40,793 nucleotides of DNA from a virus, in the IMG/VR virus record IMGVR_UViG_3300042518_000099, positions 1 to 40,793 of that record; one strand, given 5' to 3'. The stretch's first letter is position 1; every line of letters starts with the position of its first letter. The notes beneath the pieces were generated by a model. The model saw only the letters and a program-made list of their open reading frames with translations, was not told the DNA's origin and made no database searches. Of the stretch, positions 39,029-40,793 are shown in pieces. A program made the translations under genes and the position numbers.

Positions 39029-40793
39029 TCTAGCTCCGCAAGTCTAGCCTCTAATGCCTCGACCTTATGAATTAACTCTAGTAAAGCAAGATCTTTTAGC
39101 ATCTGGAATTTAGTGTTATCAAACGTTAAAACCCGATCATTCGTCCCCGGCACTTTTTGATAATCGCCGTTAGGAAGCATTGGTGATTCAACTAAAGCCT
39201 CTGCAATACCTGCGCCGACTTGCTGTGCCGTATAACCCCAGACCGGATTAGATGCCTCATGTTTCCATTTCCAAATAACAGGCTTTCCAATTGCCTTTAT
39301 AGCCTCTAAAGCATTAGGAACAGGGATGTCGCCTAAAACATCTTTCATCCTTGCGTCGGATGTTAAGGTCGACCACGTTGCGGTTGACCCTCTTTGATTG
39401 ATATAAACGCCCGCATAGGTTCCGCCTGAGAGCGTGTAGTACACCATATTGCCGGTCGTGAGATTGGTGTTCTCTGAACCTAAAAATGTTTGCAGAGTCC
39501 CTGTAGATCCAGTTGCCGCCGCACCGACTACTGAAGTCGACCCGTTCTTAAATCCACCGACATAGGTTTCCGAAACAAGCCCACTCGTGATCTTGCTGCC
39601 GGGAAGATTAGGAATGTCTGATGCGCTAAGACTAGCAAACGTTCCATCGCCTCTCAGGAATTGAGTCGTAGATCCGTTGAAGGCAGAGAACGTATAAGAA
39701 CCGTATCTGATAGTTCCGCTGCGGATGTTTAGCGCATAACCTGAAGAGTCAGCAATAGAGACTTCAGTTCCGCCGCTCGTGTTGTATCCCCTGACGGCAG
39801 CCGAATAAGATCCATCCTGATAGCCTAAGAAACCACTGACTACACCTGATCCGTAATCTCTGGTTCCACTTGCACCCGACCGAATGTTTGTCGAGCCCGT
39901 TCCTACCCACGCTCCTAATGTGCCTTCAATCGAAGCATCAACTGTTTTTGCGTAATAACCATAGGAACTATTACTAAGCCCCGTGACGTTGGGAATCTCT
40001 GCGCTCGCTCCTACTGCCGTTGATCCTGTGATGACAGGGTTAAGCCTTAGTAGTGCGTCTGTACTTGTGCCAGTGCCTCCAAATGTCGCTAGTAATGTAT
40101 TACTAGAGTTGTAAACCGCGACCTTATTGGAGACTCCCTTGTTGATCTCGACCCGCTGCGCCCCGCTTACACCCGTAACTAATTCACCTCTAAGATATGC
40201 AGCATTCGCGTAAAGGTTCCCTGAAGGTTGATCGAGATACCAACCGAGGGTTCCAAAGTTTGTAGTTGTTGGTGGATTTGGCCCGTTGTAGTTATCGGAC
40301 CTAATGCTTTGGAAGATAGATGCAGCAATCGGACCCGTCCACGCTGTCGAGTTAGCCGGAACACCGTCGACCGTGACTGCATTGGCGTTATATCGTCCCT
40401 GTATGTACCAAAGCACTTGCCCGATAGACACCGCAGGAGTTGATGAGGACCAGCCGCTAGGAACCGCAGATCCAGAGGTCGGAGTCGTAAAGGTTGGCGT
40501 TGATGCGCTTTGTGACTGAACAAGATAAGCCGTCAGTGCGGCAATCCCTACCAAACCAGAACTGCCTGTCGGCCCCGTTAATGATGCCCCGGTAGGGCCA
40601 GTGGCCCCGCCTGCTCCGGTCGGTCCTGTCGGTCCGGTGGGCGTAACTGGAGTCCAATTTAATACCGAGCTTGTTGCAGAAAGAGCGCTTTTTGCAGAAT
40701 CATTTTCGACAGAGAAAGCGAAGTAATAATTTCCTGCGGACAATGTGATGTTGTCGAACTTAAAACTTGATGAGTTGGCAAACGTAGAGCCAT
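39025..40793 (-). CDS. Tail fibre with S74 chaperone domain, 5' end cut by the right edge
   Basis: About 589 codons are visible and the frame stays open to the window end, so the start is missing; a TTG at 40743 is inside the frame and not needed. Near the cut end are SSFKFDNITLSAGNYYFAF and a short GPTG triplet region. The middle is a beta-rich fibre. The last 111 residues begin with SDARMKDVLGDIPVPNALEA and contain WGYTAQQVGAGIAEAL, then end in a coiled coil. This is the S74 intramolecular chaperone, which trims itself at the Ser of SDAR after trimer folding. Confidence 0.85.
   Translation of the reverse strand, partial: GSTFANSSSFKFDNITLSAGNYYFAFSVENDSAKSALSATSSVLNWTPVTPTGPTGPTGAGGATGPTGASLTGPTGSSGLVGIAALTAYLVQSQSASTPTFTTPTSGSAVPSGWSSSTPAVSIGQVLWYIQGRYNANAVTVDGVPANSTAWTGPIAASIFQSIRSDNYNGPNPPTTTNFGTLGWYLDQPSGNLYANAAYLRGELVTGVSGAQRVEINKGVSNKVAVYNSSNTLLATFGGTGTSTDALLRLNPVITGSTAVGASAEIPNVTGLSNSSYGYYAKTVDASIEGTLGAWVGTGSTNIRSGASGTRDYGSGVVSGFLGYQDGSYSAAVRGYNTSGGTEVSIADSSGYALNIRSGTIRYGSYTFSAFNGSTTQFLRGDGTFASLSASDIPNLPGSKITSGLVSETYVGGFKNGSTSVVGAAATGSTGTLQTFLGSENTNLTTGNMVYYTLSGGTYAGVYINQRGSTATWSTLTSDARMKDVLGDIPVPNALEAIKAIGKPVIWKWKHEASNPVWGYTAQQVGAGIAEALVESPMLPNGDYQKVPGTNDRVLTFDNTKFQMLKDLALLELIHKVEALEARLAELE

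Noticed and set aside
1-40793. tRNA genes or a reverse-transcriptase diversity system
   Set aside because: I found no cloverleaf with the usual T-arm sequence, no reverse transcriptase motif, and no template/variable repeat pair apart from the fibre repeat, which lacks an adenine-directed pattern.

Overview
The window looks like most of the genome of a short-tailed (podovirus-like) tailed phage, probably from an environmental or metagenomic source. It carries a complete packaging and head set: a TerS-like protein, the large terminase, a P22-type portal, a scaffold-like protein, an SU10/DUF5309-type major capsid protein, a head-tail adaptor and a gp10-like tail hub. It has no tape measure, tail tube or sheath gene. 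Low-complexity internal-virion-type proteins and a very large share of repeat-rich fibre genes fit the same picture. I see no integrase, repressor, tRNA, CRISPR array or reverse transcriptase, so a lytic life style is the simplest reading. The host cannot be named from the sequence.

Layout. (1) 1-12.5 kb, minus strand: fibre genes at the left edge, three or four internal-virion-like proteins, a GNAT-like protein, a head-fibre-like protein, the tail hub, the adaptor, a glycosyltransferase and a small conserved protein. (2) 12.5-19.8 kb, minus: capsid, scaffold, a repeat protein, portal and terminases, with an intrinsic terminator just after the capsid gene. (3) 19.8-22.1 kb, minus: five small proteins joined mostly by ATGA overlaps, including two to four missed by ordinary length cut-offs, and two glycosyltransferases. 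(4) 22.1-24.84 kb, minus: a chain of small early-type genes (DUF3310, DUF551-like, two winged-helix proteins, a replication-protein-like domain). It is closed by a terminator at 22.15 kb and preceded by a 455-base gene-free stretch full of RNA-like secondary structure. (5) 25.3-25.65 kb, minus: a PD-(D/E)XK-like protein. (6) 25.7-29.05 kb, plus: a recombination operon with a DUF1071 single-strand annealing protein, NinB, a YbcO-like HNH protein, a YqaJ/lambda-type exonuclease and an SSB-like protein with an acidic tail. (7) 29.0-31.3 kb, minus: lysis cassette (GTA-type holin, GH108 endolysin, second holin-like protein) with a metallophosphoesterase. (8) 31.3-40.8 kb, minus: tail-fibre and receptor-binding cluster with a free-standing HNH endonuclease, a 2OG-Fe(II) oxygenase-like protein, a glycine-rich protein, a collagen-like protein and an S74-chaperone fibre.

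Both window ends lie inside fibre genes read leftward, so the natural molecule is probably circular or permuted and continues from the left edge into the right edge with a short missing piece. The left edge falls inside a roughly 295-base sequence that is nearly identical to 35938-36232, a likely reason for an assembly break. No DNA polymerase, primase, helicase or RNA polymerase is visible. The phage probably uses host enzymes for transcription and most of replication, supported by its own recombination set.

The most unusual signals are: the structured minus-strand leader at 24841-25185, which ends in a hairpin that buries the ribosome-binding site of a replication-type gene; two terminators whose U-tract runs directly into the next start codon; an ATA codon exactly where a conserved fibre-associated gene should start; three glycosyltransferases; and recent exchange between distant fibre genes.
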